This document shows, one piece after another, positions 35,024 through 43,885 of a stretch of DNA of 64,000 nucleotides. The stretch's first letter is position 1. Each line of letters begins with the position of its first letter. The notes under the pieces are model-generated. The model was given only the letters and a program-made list of their open reading frames with translations, did no database searches and was not told where the DNA came from. Position numbers and translations under genes: made by a program. Source of the stretch: Deltaproteobacteria bacterium (GTDB lineage: Bacteria; Myxococcota_A; Polyangia; HGW-17; JAJRWW01); assembly GCA_029938605.1 (NCBI GenBank), contig JAOZUO010000001.1, positions 57,932-121,931 on the forward strand, written 5' to 3'.

Positions 35024-36001
35024 CTAGAATCTGTAGGTTACAGCCACGCCCGTGGTGCGGCCGATCACCGGAACCACCATGAGTTGGGGTCGGCTGGGAC
35101 GACTGAGACTCGCCTTTTTGGTGTCAGCGTCGCCGTCATCGCTTTTGACGAGCCGCGGGCGATTCAACAACAGGCCTATGAAGCTGACCCCGGCCACCAC
35201 GCCCCCGACCACGATCAAGCCCACGCCGATCTTGCGGTACAAGACCCCCTTATCATATGCATCGGTATCGTAGTTGCCGGACGGTATCGAATCATCGTAT
35301 TTGTTATAGGCGTTCTGGGCGACCACCATGGCGCCCGCGCCCCCGCCTGCGATGCCGAGGCCCAGGACCAGGCCGGTCCACGGCAGCCAGCGGGGCAACG
35401 GAGTCTTGAGCTTGCCGCGCTTGATGATGACCCGCGCCTTGATTTTTTTCAGCTTGATGCGGAGCGTCCGCCGATCGCCGCCCGCCAGGTCGATGGTTCT
35501 CGTTTCGCCGTGGTGGCCCCTGAGCGTGACGGCCACCACGTGCTTACCCGCCTTCAATCGCAACTGCGTATTGAGGGGACCCGCTCCGAGCAGTTTTCCG
35601 GCGACCACCACCTGCGCCCCTGTCTGCGGTGCGATGATACGTAAAGTCCCCACTCGCTTGAGCATGTTCCCCAAATGGACCCGCGCGTTCTTGATGAGCT
35701 TTTTGTACTTGGGGGTCTTCGGCGCGTTCTGCAGGAACTGTTCAAAGTAACGGATCACCTCGATGGGGTGATCCATCTCCTGGGCCATGCGAGCGAGGTT
35801 GTACAGGTACTTGGGCTCGCGATCCAGGGTGTAGGCCTGGACCCAAAGCCTCTTGGCCTTCTTGTAGTCGCCGTCATTGAAGGCCTCGAGGGCCTTCTTG
35901 TGGAGACCCGTGCCCTGAGGGCTGGCCATGGCGTCGCCGGCCTGGAGCAGTACACAAAGGACAAGAATGGAGGGCAAAACCCAGCGGATGAGTGTTCGCA
36001 T
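35024..36001 (-). CDS. TPR/PEGA-type secreted membrane protein
   Basis: This 325-residue protein has a signal peptide (L-P-S-I-L-V-L-C-V-L-L-Q-A-G-D-A-M-A). A TPR-like helical pair follows (A-L-E-A-F-N-D-G-D-Y-K-K-A, then Y-L-Y-N-L-A-R-M). A PEGA-like strand domain lies near residues 115-165 (G-A-Q-V-V-V-A-G-K-L-L-G). Two transmembrane helices come near residues 200-220 and 255-280, before a short basic tail. This layout is standard for Myxococcota proteins next to Ser/Thr kinases. It begins 27 bp after the upstream kinase stop, so the two are co-transcribed. Confidence 0.82.
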   Translation of the reverse strand: MRTLIRWVLPSILVLCVLLQAGDAMASPQGTGLHKKALEAFNDGDYKKAKRLWVQAYTLDREPKYLYNLARMAQEMDHPIEVIRYFEQFLQNAPKTPKYKKLIKNARVHLGNMLKRVGTLRIIAPQTGAQVVVAGKLLGAGPLNTQLRLKAGKHVVAVTLRGHHGETRTIDLAGGDRRTLRIKLKKIKARVIIKRGKLKTPLPRWLPWTGLVLGLGIAGGGAGAMVVAQNAYNKYDDSIPSGNYDTDAYDKGVLYRKIGVGLIVVGGVVAGVSFIGLLLNRPRLVKSDDGDADTKKASLSRPSRPQLMVVPVIGRTTGVAVTYRF

Positions 36002-36028
36002 AGTGCGCTCGATTTACCAGACTACCGG

Positions 36029-37483
36029 TCAGTCAGCAATGTCCCGGATCTTCCGCCTGCGGCGCGGCACCGGAGGGGGTGGTCGCGGCCGCCTAACCCT
36101 CCTGGGCGCGATACGTCGCGGTTTCACCTTGATCAAAATCGGCGGCCGCGCCATGGACGGAGCGACCACCCTCGGCCGAGCTCTGCGACGCCGCCGCCTG
36201 GTGCTCTTTCTCATGGAAGGCCGTACAGGTCGCGCATGGGCCAGGCCCGCGTCCGGTGAGACCTTGGCTTTTGCCATGGGCAGCGGCTGCACCCGCACCT
36301 GCTCGGCGGCGCCCGCATCCAAGGCCTCGGCCGGCGCGTCCACCGCGGGCTTCGCGGCGCCAGCGGCGGAGGTCTTCGTGTCAGTACCCCCGCGCGTGAA
36401 AAACAGCAACAACCCCACGGCCACCACCAACGCCCCAATCCCCCCGGCGACGGGAAGCGCCAGGTTCCGCTTCCGAGGAAGCTCAAACACGTCCTGGGCT
36501 TGGGCGGCAGCGCCGGACAGGGTGGAGGTGGAGGCATCCGAAGAGGTCTGCGGTCCACCATCAGACCGGACTGTCGCAGGGCCAGCGACTCCCGTGACCG
36601 GCGCGACCTCATCGCTCTGTAGACCAGCGCGAAAGGCCTCGCAGAACTCCCCCAGGCTGCCGAAGCGATCTTCGACGCGCTTGGAGACGGCTTTGTCCAC
36701 GGCGGCGATGGCCCCGTAGGGCAGGTGCGGCGCGACCTGACCAAGAGGGATCGGATCCTCGAAGCAGATCTTCATGAACACCGCCGGCAGGCTCGGCCCG
36801 CCGAACGCGAGGTCTCCACACAGCGCCTCGTAGGCGATGGCCCCCATGGAGAAGATATCCGCCCGCGCGTCTACATCACGGGCCTCCCCTTCGGCCTGCT
36901 CGGGAGACATATAGTTGGGCGTACCCATGATGGCGCCCGCCTGGGTCTGCATGGTCTCGGTGGTCTTGATCTTGGAGATCCCAAAGTCCAGAATCTTTAT
37001 AATCTCGTTGCCGTTGATGTTGGAGATGAAGATATTGTCCGGCTTCATGTCGCGGTGCACGACCCCAGCCGCGTGCGCCGCGTCCAGTCCGTTGGCGATC
37101 TGGGTCATGATCGCCAGCCATTGCCAGGGGTCTACTGGGCTCTCGCGCGCCAGGTAGTCGGTGAGGACCTCCCCTTCCAGTAACTCCATGGCCATGTAGA
37201 GGCAGCCGTCCTCGGCCTGGTTGAAGTCGTACACCTGGACGATATGCGCCGAGCCCACCGACGCCGCGATGATGGCCTCCCGGTGGAAGCGCTTGAGGGC
37301 TTCTGGATTCTCCGCGGCGTCTCCGCGCAGGATCTTGATCGCGTAACGCTTTGGAATCGAAACGTGGTCTGCTTCGTAGACCTCACCCATGCCGCCCCTG
37401 CCGATCATCTTCCCAAGGCGGTACATTCCCCGGATGACCTGGCCGGTGCGCTGGCTCGTCGACGATAGCGGTGTTTCGGTCAC
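36029..37483 (-). CDS. Transmembrane Ser/Thr protein kinase
   Basis: This Hanks-type kinase has about 484 residues. The kinase domain occupies about residues 20-285: Gly loop G-R-G-G-M-G-E-V-Y, Lys in Y-A-I-K-I-L, H-R-D-M-K-P-D-N-I-F, D-F-G-I-S-K, and the A-P-E variant S-P-E-Q. One transmembrane helix lies near residue 360 (A-L-V-V-A-V-G-L-L-L-F-F), leaving a short extracytoplasmic tail packed with Arg and Pro. I prefer GTG 37483; the track uses TTG 37555, which adds 24 residues. It is in an apparent operon between another kinase and a TPR/PEGA protein. Confidence 0.92.
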   Translation of the reverse strand: MTETPLSSTSQRTGQVIRGMYRLGKMIGRGGMGEVYEADHVSIPKRYAIKILRGDAAENPEALKRFHREAIIAASVGSAHIVQVYDFNQAEDGCLYMAMELLEGEVLTDYLARESPVDPWQWLAIMTQIANGLDAAHAAGVVHRDMKPDNIFISNINGNEIIKILDFGISKIKTTETMQTQAGAIMGTPNYMSPEQAEGEARDVDARADIFSMGAIAYEALCGDLAFGGPSLPAVFMKICFEDPIPLGQVAPHLPYGAIAAVDKAVSKRVEDRFGSLGEFCEAFRAGLQSDEVAPVTGVAGPATVRSDGGPQTSSDASTSTLSGAAAQAQDVFELPRKRNLALPVAGGIGALVVAVGLLLFFTRGGTDTKTSAAGAAKPAVDAPAEALDAGAAEQVRVQPLPMAKAKVSPDAGLAHARPVRPSMRKSTRRRRRRARPRVVAPSMARPPILIKVKPRRIAPRRVRRPRPPPPVPRRRRKIRDIAD

Positions 37484-37597
37484 AGTGGATCCCAGTTGCC
37501 CAAGAATGTAACGTGAGCGCTGGAATTGGTCAACGACCGCCGACACGACCGTCAATCCCTATTGGAGCAAAGACCTCCGCCGTGGGGTGGAGCACCC

Positions 37598-39211
37598 TCA
37601 GCCTTGAACCGGCTTCTGAAGAACTCTCAGCATCTCCTCAATGCGTTGATAATGCTGCCTGATATCCGCAGGACAGGGGTCAGGTCGCTGCCGATCCAGC
37701 AGGTGGATCAGGCTCACCTCAGCGTCACTCTGCTGCTCGCGCATATGGTGGTGGCGCTCCTCACGGGCCCGGATCGCCTTCTCGAAGTCCGCCTCCTTCC
37801 CGTCCTTGTGCCTGAAAATCTCCTCCAACCGCGCCTCCAGGGTGGCGATCTGGAAGTCGAGGTCGACGCTCTGGGGCGAATCCACCGTGTGCTCCATCAG
37901 CCGGCTGCGTTCCATGCTCAAATCCACGACGGCGCTACGAACGCGGACCATGGACTCCCGCATGACCCCGTCGAGCTCCTTTAGCCGCTCCTCGGCGACG
38001 ACGATCTCCGTCTGGAGTCTGTCGGCCGACTCCTCGATCTGGGCCAAGCTGCCCAAAGTCTCTCGAAGCTGGGGCGGATCCAGCCTCATCTGTAGAAGAT
38101 ACGCACCGAGCTCCTTGCTCAGCTTCACCACCTGGGACCAGTACCACTCCTTCCGCACGACCTCGCCGTCGGCAGACTCAGGTAGGGCTGCGACGTGGCT
38201 GGGCATGGCGATGGTCACGTGCCCATCAGAGTCGTCAGCGCTTACGGTGGATTCGTCCCAGTCGTCCGCCACGTCATCGGCGGCGAGAGCGGCGAGCAGG
38301 TTCGGTACGATCTTCGTCTGTGCCTTCCTCATGGCCATCAGGTGAGGCTCGATGACCTTCAGGAGGTCCGCGGCGGCGTGGGGGCGGTCTTGGGAGCGCT
38401 TCCTCAGGCAGGCCAGGATGACCCGCTCCACATCAGACGGAATGGGCTCGGCCCCAGGGTCGAGGTGAGTGCTCGGAGGCGCCGGAGTGTCCCGCTGGTG
38501 TGCAATGAGCAGCTTGGGAATGGACTTGGCAATGAAAGGGAGCCGACCGGCCACCAGCTCGTAGCCCATGACCCCCAGGGAGTATATGTCTGTGTGGTGA
38601 TCCACGGCGTCGGGGTCACCGCGGGCCTGCTCCGGAGACATGTAGGCCGGCGTGCCGAAGATGTCTCCCTGCTTGGTAAGAGCGGTCATGTCGGCCTCGG
38701 CCATCATCTTGGCGAGGCCGAAGTCGAGGATCTTGACCAGATCGTTACCCACTGCGTCCCGGGCAAGCAGCGTATTCTCCGGCTTGAGGTCCCGGTGAAC
38801 GACTCCAAGCTTATGGGCCGCCCCTACGGCACGGCAGATCTGAGCCAGGATGGATAGGCCGCGCAACATGGGCATACGCCCGGGCGCGACCTCTAAGATC
38901 ACATCCTGAAGACTCGGACCATCGATGTACTCCATCACCAGGTAGAACTGGCCGCTTTTCGCGCGACCGAAATCGTTGATCACAACGATATTCGGATGGT
39001 TCAGCCGACTCGTAGCCTGCGCCTCCCGCCGGAAGCGCTCCACCAGCACGGGATCGGACTCGACGGCTTCGTGCAACACCTTGATGGCAAAACGACGCCC
39101 GAGGGCAGCGTGCTCGGCAACGTACACCTCACCCATGCCCCCCGAGCCCACGAGCTCAACGAGCTCGAAGCGACCGGCAAAAATGTGACCTATGAGTGAG
39201 CCTTTGGCCAT
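37598..39211 (-). CDS. Soluble Ser/Thr protein kinase with C-terminal coiled coil
   Basis: This 537-residue kinase has all Hanks motifs in the first 290 residues: G-S-G-G-M-G-E-V-Y, F-A-I-K-V-L, H-R-D-L-K-P-E-N, D-F-G-L-A-K and S-P-E-Q-A-R-G-D. No transmembrane segment is present. Residues of about 355-520 are Glu/Arg/Leu-rich and predicted coiled coil, probably for dimerisation or scaffold binding. AAAGGACAA precedes ATG 39211. It heads a same-strand run kinase-kinase-PEGA-giant lipoprotein (39.2 to 31.5 kb). Confidence 0.93.
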   Translation of the reverse strand: MAKGSLIGHIFAGRFELVELVGSGGMGEVYVAEHAALGRRFAIKVLHEAVESDPVLVERFRREAQATSRLNHPNIVVINDFGRAKSGQFYLVMEYIDGPSLQDVILEVAPGRMPMLRGLSILAQICRAVGAAHKLGVVHRDLKPENTLLARDAVGNDLVKILDFGLAKMMAEADMTALTKQGDIFGTPAYMSPEQARGDPDAVDHHTDIYSLGVMGYELVAGRLPFIAKSIPKLLIAHQRDTPAPPSTHLDPGAEPIPSDVERVILACLRKRSQDRPHAAADLLKVIEPHLMAMRKAQTKIVPNLLAALAADDVADDWDESTVSADDSDGHVTIAMPSHVAALPESADGEVVRKEWYWSQVVKLSKELGAYLLQMRLDPPQLRETLGSLAQIEESADRLQTEIVVAEERLKELDGVMRESMVRVRSAVVDLSMERSRLMEHTVDSPQSVDLDFQIATLEARLEEIFRHKDGKEADFEKAIRAREERHHHMREQQSDAEVSLIHLLDRQRPDPCPADIRQHYQRIEEMLRVLQKPVQG

Positions 39212-39595
39212 TTGTCCTTTGGGTCCTTAAGAGGGAGAATCCAGAGACATGTTTTTACCATTTCATGCGGCGATGTTCTACAGGAAGGTGAGCACAGGGC
39301 GCACTGCGAGATGGATTGTGAGATAATTCCCTACATGTCGAACTTTGAATCAGCGGGGTTGGGCGCTGGAGGTAGCTTTGTGGTGTGTGCCGTTCGATAG
39401 GCGCGCGTCGACCGCTGCTGCCTCTTGGGGGCCGATGGCGCCGACGCGCGCTTGCCCCCCCCAAAGGGAAGCAGAAGGACAAAGGCGCCACACGCATGAC
39501 AAAGAGACAAACGCAGAAAGACCGTAAAACGGACCTGTGGGCGTCCGATTGGTCGTTCCGACCGAACTCGCCGTCCCGGCGGCCGGTCCGTAAGC
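39212..39595. other. Intergenic region between giant lipoprotein and kinase operon
   Basis: These 384 bp hold no convincing gene. Short ORFs here are low-complexity shadows. The region must contain the promoter of the kinase operon, but I see no clear sigma-70 or sigma-54 match, nor an obvious terminator for the upstream lipoprotein gene. Confidence 0.5.
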
Positions 39596-42500
39596 CTACT
39601 GGTAGCAGATCTTCTCGCCGAAGGTGAACCAGCCCTCGATGCAGGAGTAGCCGGAGCGACAGTCGGCTGAGGTCAGACACCGCTTCATGCAACCGCCGCG
39701 CAGCTCGTAGTCGCTCCAGAGCTTGATGCAGGCGCTGTCCACTGGGCAGTTGTCCAGCTCGACACTGCAGTCGGAGGTGCAGTAGCCCCCGGTGAACGAG
39801 GTGATGCACAGCGCCCCCTCGCAGTCGGTAGAGTCTACGCAAGCATCACCCACGCGTCCGTCAGCACCGTCGTTCTCACAGAACCCGGTCAGCTTGTTGC
39901 AGGTGCCGGTGGCGCACTGCCGGTCGTGATCGCAATCCGCTAAGCACAGGGTCCCCACGATGGTCTCCATGCACGCATAGCCCGACCGGCAGTGCACCTG
40001 GTGGGAACACTCCGGCCAACAGCGATGGCCAACAGTGCCGCCGAAATCCACGCATCGCGTCCCCGCGTCGTTACAAGGCGTGATGTCGCACCCCGCCTGG
40101 GCGCAGATGCCGCCCGGAACGCCTGAGCTCCCCTCGTTCAGGCAGCTGCCGTTGCGGCAGTCGGTGTCCGCGGTGCAGGCGTCACCGTCTCGTCCCCGCG
40201 CGGGAGCGGAGAGTGTCCCTCGGAAGTGGTGGAGCGTGTTCCCCACCACGTACACGTCGAAGGGCGACGACCCCCAGATGGCCACCAGGTAGTCTGCGGT
40301 GTCGCTCTGCACCGGCGCCCAGGACCAGCCGTCGTAACGCAGCACCGTCCCGGCATTCCCCACCACCCACACGTCGTAGGCCGAGGTCCCCCAGATGGCG
40401 GTGAGGTCCTCGCTGGTGCCCACCGACGCCGTGGACCACGACGCCCCGTCGTACCGGGCGACCACGCCGTCGTTGCAGGCCACCAGGATGTTGTCGGCGG
40501 AGCTGCCCCAGACGCCGCCACAGTTCACCCCCGGAACCTGATACATCATGGACCAAGAGCTGCCGTTGTAGTGCCGGATCCAACCGAAGGCGGTCACCGC
40601 GTAGACATCGTCGCTCGCTGTCCCCCAGAAGCTGTAGAAGGTGCTGGTGGTGTTCGTGGGCATGGTGGACCAGGAACTGCCGTCGTAGTGCCGGATCATC
40701 CCGTCGGAGCCACCAGCGAACACGTCGTCTGGCGCCGACCCCCACACGGCGCGCAGCCAGGAGCCGCTGGCCTGGCTCACCTGTGACCAGGAGGCGCCGT
40801 TATAGTGCCAAATTCGATCTTGACCGACCGCGTAAACGTCGTCCGACGAAAACCCGTAGATGGCTTCGAAGGTGGAGGAGGCTGACTGAGCCGACCAGCC
40901 GCGGCCGTCGTAGTGGTGCACGGTGCTGAGGTTCTGTACCGCCACGAAGACGTCGTCAGGCCCCGACCCCCAGACCGCCGCCGGGAAACCGGTCATGGTG
41001 GGGTGCTCCACGCCGAAACCGCGTCCACGGAAATGGAGGATCTCTCCCAGGCTGCCCACGGCGAAGACGTCGGCCGACGAACTCCCCCAGACAGAATAAA
41101 GTTCCTCCGTGCTGTTCGTGGTGACCCGGATCCAGCTGGTCCCGTCGTAGCGGAGCAGGGTCCCGTCCGCCCCTGCGGCGTAGACGTCGTTGTACCGTCC
41201 CCCCCAGATGGTGTAGAGTTCCTCGGTGGTCCCGGAGGTCATGGCGGACCACACGGATCCGTTGTAGTGCAGGATGGTCCCGTTGCGACCGACGGCGTAC
41301 ACGTCGGAGGGGCCCGTGCCCCAGACGTAGTTGAGCAGCTCCGACGTGGGCGTGGAGTGCTCGGCCCAGCCGGGGCCGCCAGAATTGTGCACGATCCGAC
41401 CGAGGCCGCCCACCACGAAGATGTCGCTGGCCGAGGATCCCCAGATGGCCCGATAGGCGGGCGGCGAGGGGATGGTGTCGATCTCGGTCCACGCGGTGCC
41501 GTCGTATCGCAGCACCTGCCCTTGGGCTGCGGCGTAGACGTTGGCCGACCCAGTCCCCCACAAGCCGTAGATGTACGTGCTGGTGGGCGAGGTCACCCCG
41601 CTCCAGCCATCCCCGTCGAAGTGCAGGATGGTGCCGGAGTCCCCCACCGCCCAGACGTTGGTGGACGACGACCCCCACACCGCGCGCAGTCGGTTCGTGG
41701 TGGGCGAGGTCATGGCCGTCCAGTCCTCCCCGTCGAAATGCAGGATGGTGCCGGAGTCCCCCACGCTGATCACGTTCTTGAAGGAGCTGCCCCACACCGA
41801 TCGGAGCTGGAGAGTGGTGCCCGAGGTCTCGAGCGACCACTCCGGCCGAAAGCACGCGTCGAGACTGCGGGAGCAGTCGTCCACGCACAGCAGCCCCCCC
41901 GCCGTGTAGTTCGAGAAGTCCCGGCAGGCCAGCCCCTGGAGATCGGCGCCGTCGCATTGCTCCGGTCCGTTCACCGCTGAGTCGCCGCAATATCCGACGC
42001 AGCCGGAGTCGTCGATGGCGTCGCAGCTCGCCGAGCAGTCGAGGGTCCCGGAGTAGAATCCGCGCGCGGTGCACGTCTCGACGCCGAAGTCCGAGCCGTC
42101 GCAGAGCTCGCTCCCATTGCGGGCGCCATCGCCGCACTTCCCGCTGCAGTCAGCAAAGCCGAACCGGCAGTTGGGCAGGCAGGAGAGCGTACCCAGGTAG
42201 TAGGGGTCCACGAGGGTGGTGCAGGTGAGTCCGTCGAGATCGGCTCCGTCGCAGTCCTCCGAGCCGGCCGGCCCGTTCTTCACGCCGTCGCCACAGTAGC
42301 CCGAGCACCCCGTCAAGTCGAAGCGGCAGGTGTCGCCACAGGCGAGCGTTCCCGGGTAGCGGCCGAGGCTCTCACAGGTCTCACCAGCCAGCTGGTTTTC
42401 GTCGCAGTCCTCGCCCCGCGCGCTGTCCAGGATGCCGTCACCACAACGCCCCGGCTGGCAGTCATCCCGGCACTCGGCGTTGGGATCGTTCGAATTCGCC

Positions 42501-43012
42501 GTTCCCTCGTCGCAGATCTCGAAGGGAGGGTTGACCACGCCGTCGCCGCAGGTCTCGATGGATTTGCAGTCGCCGCTGCACCCATCGCCGGAGGCGTTGT
42601 TCCCATCGTCGCACACCTCCTCGAACAGCGAATCCACCACGCCGTCGTTGCACCGTGGCAAGTAGCAGGTCGTGCGACAAACATTCGGCTCGGTGTCGGA
42701 GTTCTGGGCCGCCCCGTTGTCGCACTGCTCGAGAAGATCGACATAGCCGTCGCCGCACTGGCCCAGCACGCAGATTTCGTTGAGGCAGTGGTAGCCGCCC
42801 CGGCCCCCGAGCTCGCACAGCGTCCTGTCGGCTTGGCCCGCGCAGGGGATGAGCGCCTCGGGAGACACGCACATGAACGTCTGCCCCACCTGCTCACACA
42901 GCAAGCCCCGCGGGCAGACTATATTGGGGCCGCAGGACGTGCTCTCTGAGCCCACGCACGACATGCCGAGCGCTGTAACAAGCACCAGGGACGCGAGGAT
43001 GGCACGGCGCAT
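39596..43012 (-). CDS. Giant lipoprotein: Cys-rich stalk, 14-repeat propeller, Cys-rich C-terminus
   Basis: This 1138-residue paralogue starts at ATG 43012, which gives an 18-residue signal ending L-G-M-S-C. ATG 43069, with GGAGG upstream, is an alternative. The mature start is C-V-G-S-E-S-T-S-C-G. Residues of about 20-400 are DUF4215-like Cys repeats. Residues of about 405-930 carry 14 V-W-G-S-S-x-x-D-V-F-A-V-G repeats, with repeat 7 ending I-L-H-F-R-G-R-G-F-G. The last 200 residues form a Cys-rich module (D-A-C-x3-T-D-C-x3-x-C) with about 26 cysteines. The CpaB-like lipoprotein gene lies 164 bp upstream on the same strand. Confidence 0.92.
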   Translation of the reverse strand: MRRAILASLVLVTALGMSCVGSESTSCGPNIVCPRGLLCEQVGQTFMCVSPEALIPCAGQADRTLCELGGRGGYHCLNEICVLGQCGDGYVDLLEQCDNGAAQNSDTEPNVCRTTCYLPRCNDGVVDSLFEEVCDDGNNASGDGCSGDCKSIETCGDGVVNPPFEICDEGTANSNDPNAECRDDCQPGRCGDGILDSARGEDCDENQLAGETCESLGRYPGTLACGDTCRFDLTGCSGYCGDGVKNGPAGSEDCDGADLDGLTCTTLVDPYYLGTLSCLPNCRFGFADCSGKCGDGARNGSELCDGSDFGVETCTARGFYSGTLDCSASCDAIDDSGCVGYCGDSAVNGPEQCDGADLQGLACRDFSNYTAGGLLCVDDCSRSLDACFRPEWSLETSGTTLQLRSVWGSSFKNVISVGDSGTILHFDGEDWTAMTSPTTNRLRAVWGSSSTNVWAVGDSGTILHFDGDGWSGVTSPTSTYIYGLWGTGSANVYAAAQGQVLRYDGTAWTEIDTIPSPPAYRAIWGSSASDIFVVGGLGRIVHNSGGPGWAEHSTPTSELLNYVWGTGPSDVYAVGRNGTILHYNGSVWSAMTSGTTEELYTIWGGRYNDVYAAGADGTLLRYDGTSWIRVTTNSTEELYSVWGSSSADVFAVGSLGEILHFRGRGFGVEHPTMTGFPAAVWGSGPDDVFVAVQNLSTVHHYDGRGWSAQSASSTFEAIYGFSSDDVYAVGQDRIWHYNGASWSQVSQASGSWLRAVWGSAPDDVFAGGSDGMIRHYDGSSWSTMPTNTTSTFYSFWGTASDDVYAVTAFGWIRHYNGSSWSMMYQVPGVNCGGVWGSSADNILVACNDGVVARYDGASWSTASVGTSEDLTAIWGTSAYDVWVVGNAGTVLRYDGWSWAPVQSDTADYLVAIWGSSPFDVYVVGNTLHHFRGTLSAPARGRDGDACTADTDCRNGSCLNEGSSGVPGGICAQAGCDITPCNDAGTRCVDFGGTVGHRCWPECSHQVHCRSGYACMETIVGTLCLADCDHDRQCATGTCNKLTGFCENDGADGRVGDACVDSTDCEGALCITSFTGGYCTSDCSVELDNCPVDSACIKLWSDYELRGGCMKRCLTSADCRSGYSCIEGWFTFGEKICYQ

Positions 43013-43176
43013 CCCAGGGCGGATCGTGGTTGGCAAGCAATACACCGCAAAATACAAAGCTCTCGTCATGATGCCAAGTCCCCTCCGCCCAAACCGGACA
43101 GACCCCGACCTTACCATAGTCGCCGTCAAAAATTCCATTACCGTTCTGGGTAATGAGCACGTGAGCACTACACGAA

Positions 43177-43851
43177 CTACAGGGCGATATCCCGGTCCCG
43201 TTTGGACCGCGGGATACAAGTCGGCGGCCCCTTGCCCCGGCGCTGCAGTGTACGCATGCGCTCATCCGTAAGCCGCAGCCAAAAATTGGGATCCTCGAGT
43301 TGGCGCGCAGTGAGGGTGCGAAACGGCCCGACCCGTCGGTCCTTCGGATTCCGTAGAAACACGACGAACCGGCCTCGGCGACTGGCCAAAACCAAAGCCT
43401 GAGCCTCGGTGGGCAGCGCCTGGATCGTCATCCGAAATGACCCTTTTGACAGCTGATTGATCCTCGTAACGCCGAGGACACGAGCATGTTGCATCAGGAC
43501 CATGGACGCGAATCCGACCCCCGATGCAGCGGTAGTCAACAACAAGACGTCCACCCGATCGTCAGGCCGAATCCACCCAATGGGGGCCCCGGTCGACTCC
43601 ACCCGCAGACTCACCGCACGCCCCCCCGAGGGCAAAACACGACTCAGTCGCACCTGCGCGGTGTCCGACGCTATCCCCCCCGCCTGCGCCGAGGCGCTCA
43701 TGGGCCCGGTCTGAGGACTGTTCTGACCACCGCTCCGTATTCCGGAGGCGAGTCGAGCGCGACATTGGTCCTCGCACAGGGCGGCACACCCCTGCGCCAC
43801 CAGAGCCAGGGCGATCCATGACGCCAATATTCCCACCTGCCAGGTTCGCAT
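43177..43851 (-). CDS. CpaB/RcpC-like lipoprotein
   Basis: This 224-residue protein has a lipobox-type signal ending V-A-Q-G-C. Residues of about 75-185 match the RcpC/CpaB domain of Flp pilus assembly proteins: A-V-S-L-R-V-E-S-T-G-A-P-I-G-W-I, then R-P-D-D-R-V-D-V-L-L-L-T, H-A-R-V-L-G-V, and A-S-R-R-G-R-F-V-V-F-L-R-N-P-K-D. True CpaB normally has an SAF domain before this region and sits with cpaC-F genes; neither is present here. It lies between two giant lipoprotein genes, 35 bp after one. It may be an orphan surface or secretion component. Confidence 0.75.
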   Translation of the reverse strand: MRTWQVGILASWIALALVAQGCAALCEDQCRARLASGIRSGGQNSPQTGPMSASAQAGGIASDTAQVRLSRVLPSGGRAVSLRVESTGAPIGWIRPDDRVDVLLLTTAASGVGFASMVLMQHARVLGVTRINQLSKGSFRMTIQALPTEAQALVLASRRGRFVVFLRNPKDRRVGPFRTLTARQLEDPNFWLRLTDERMRTLQRRGKGPPTCIPRSKRDRDIAL

Positions 43852-43885
43852 CTCACCCTCAGTATCCCTTGTGCAATAGTCTTCG

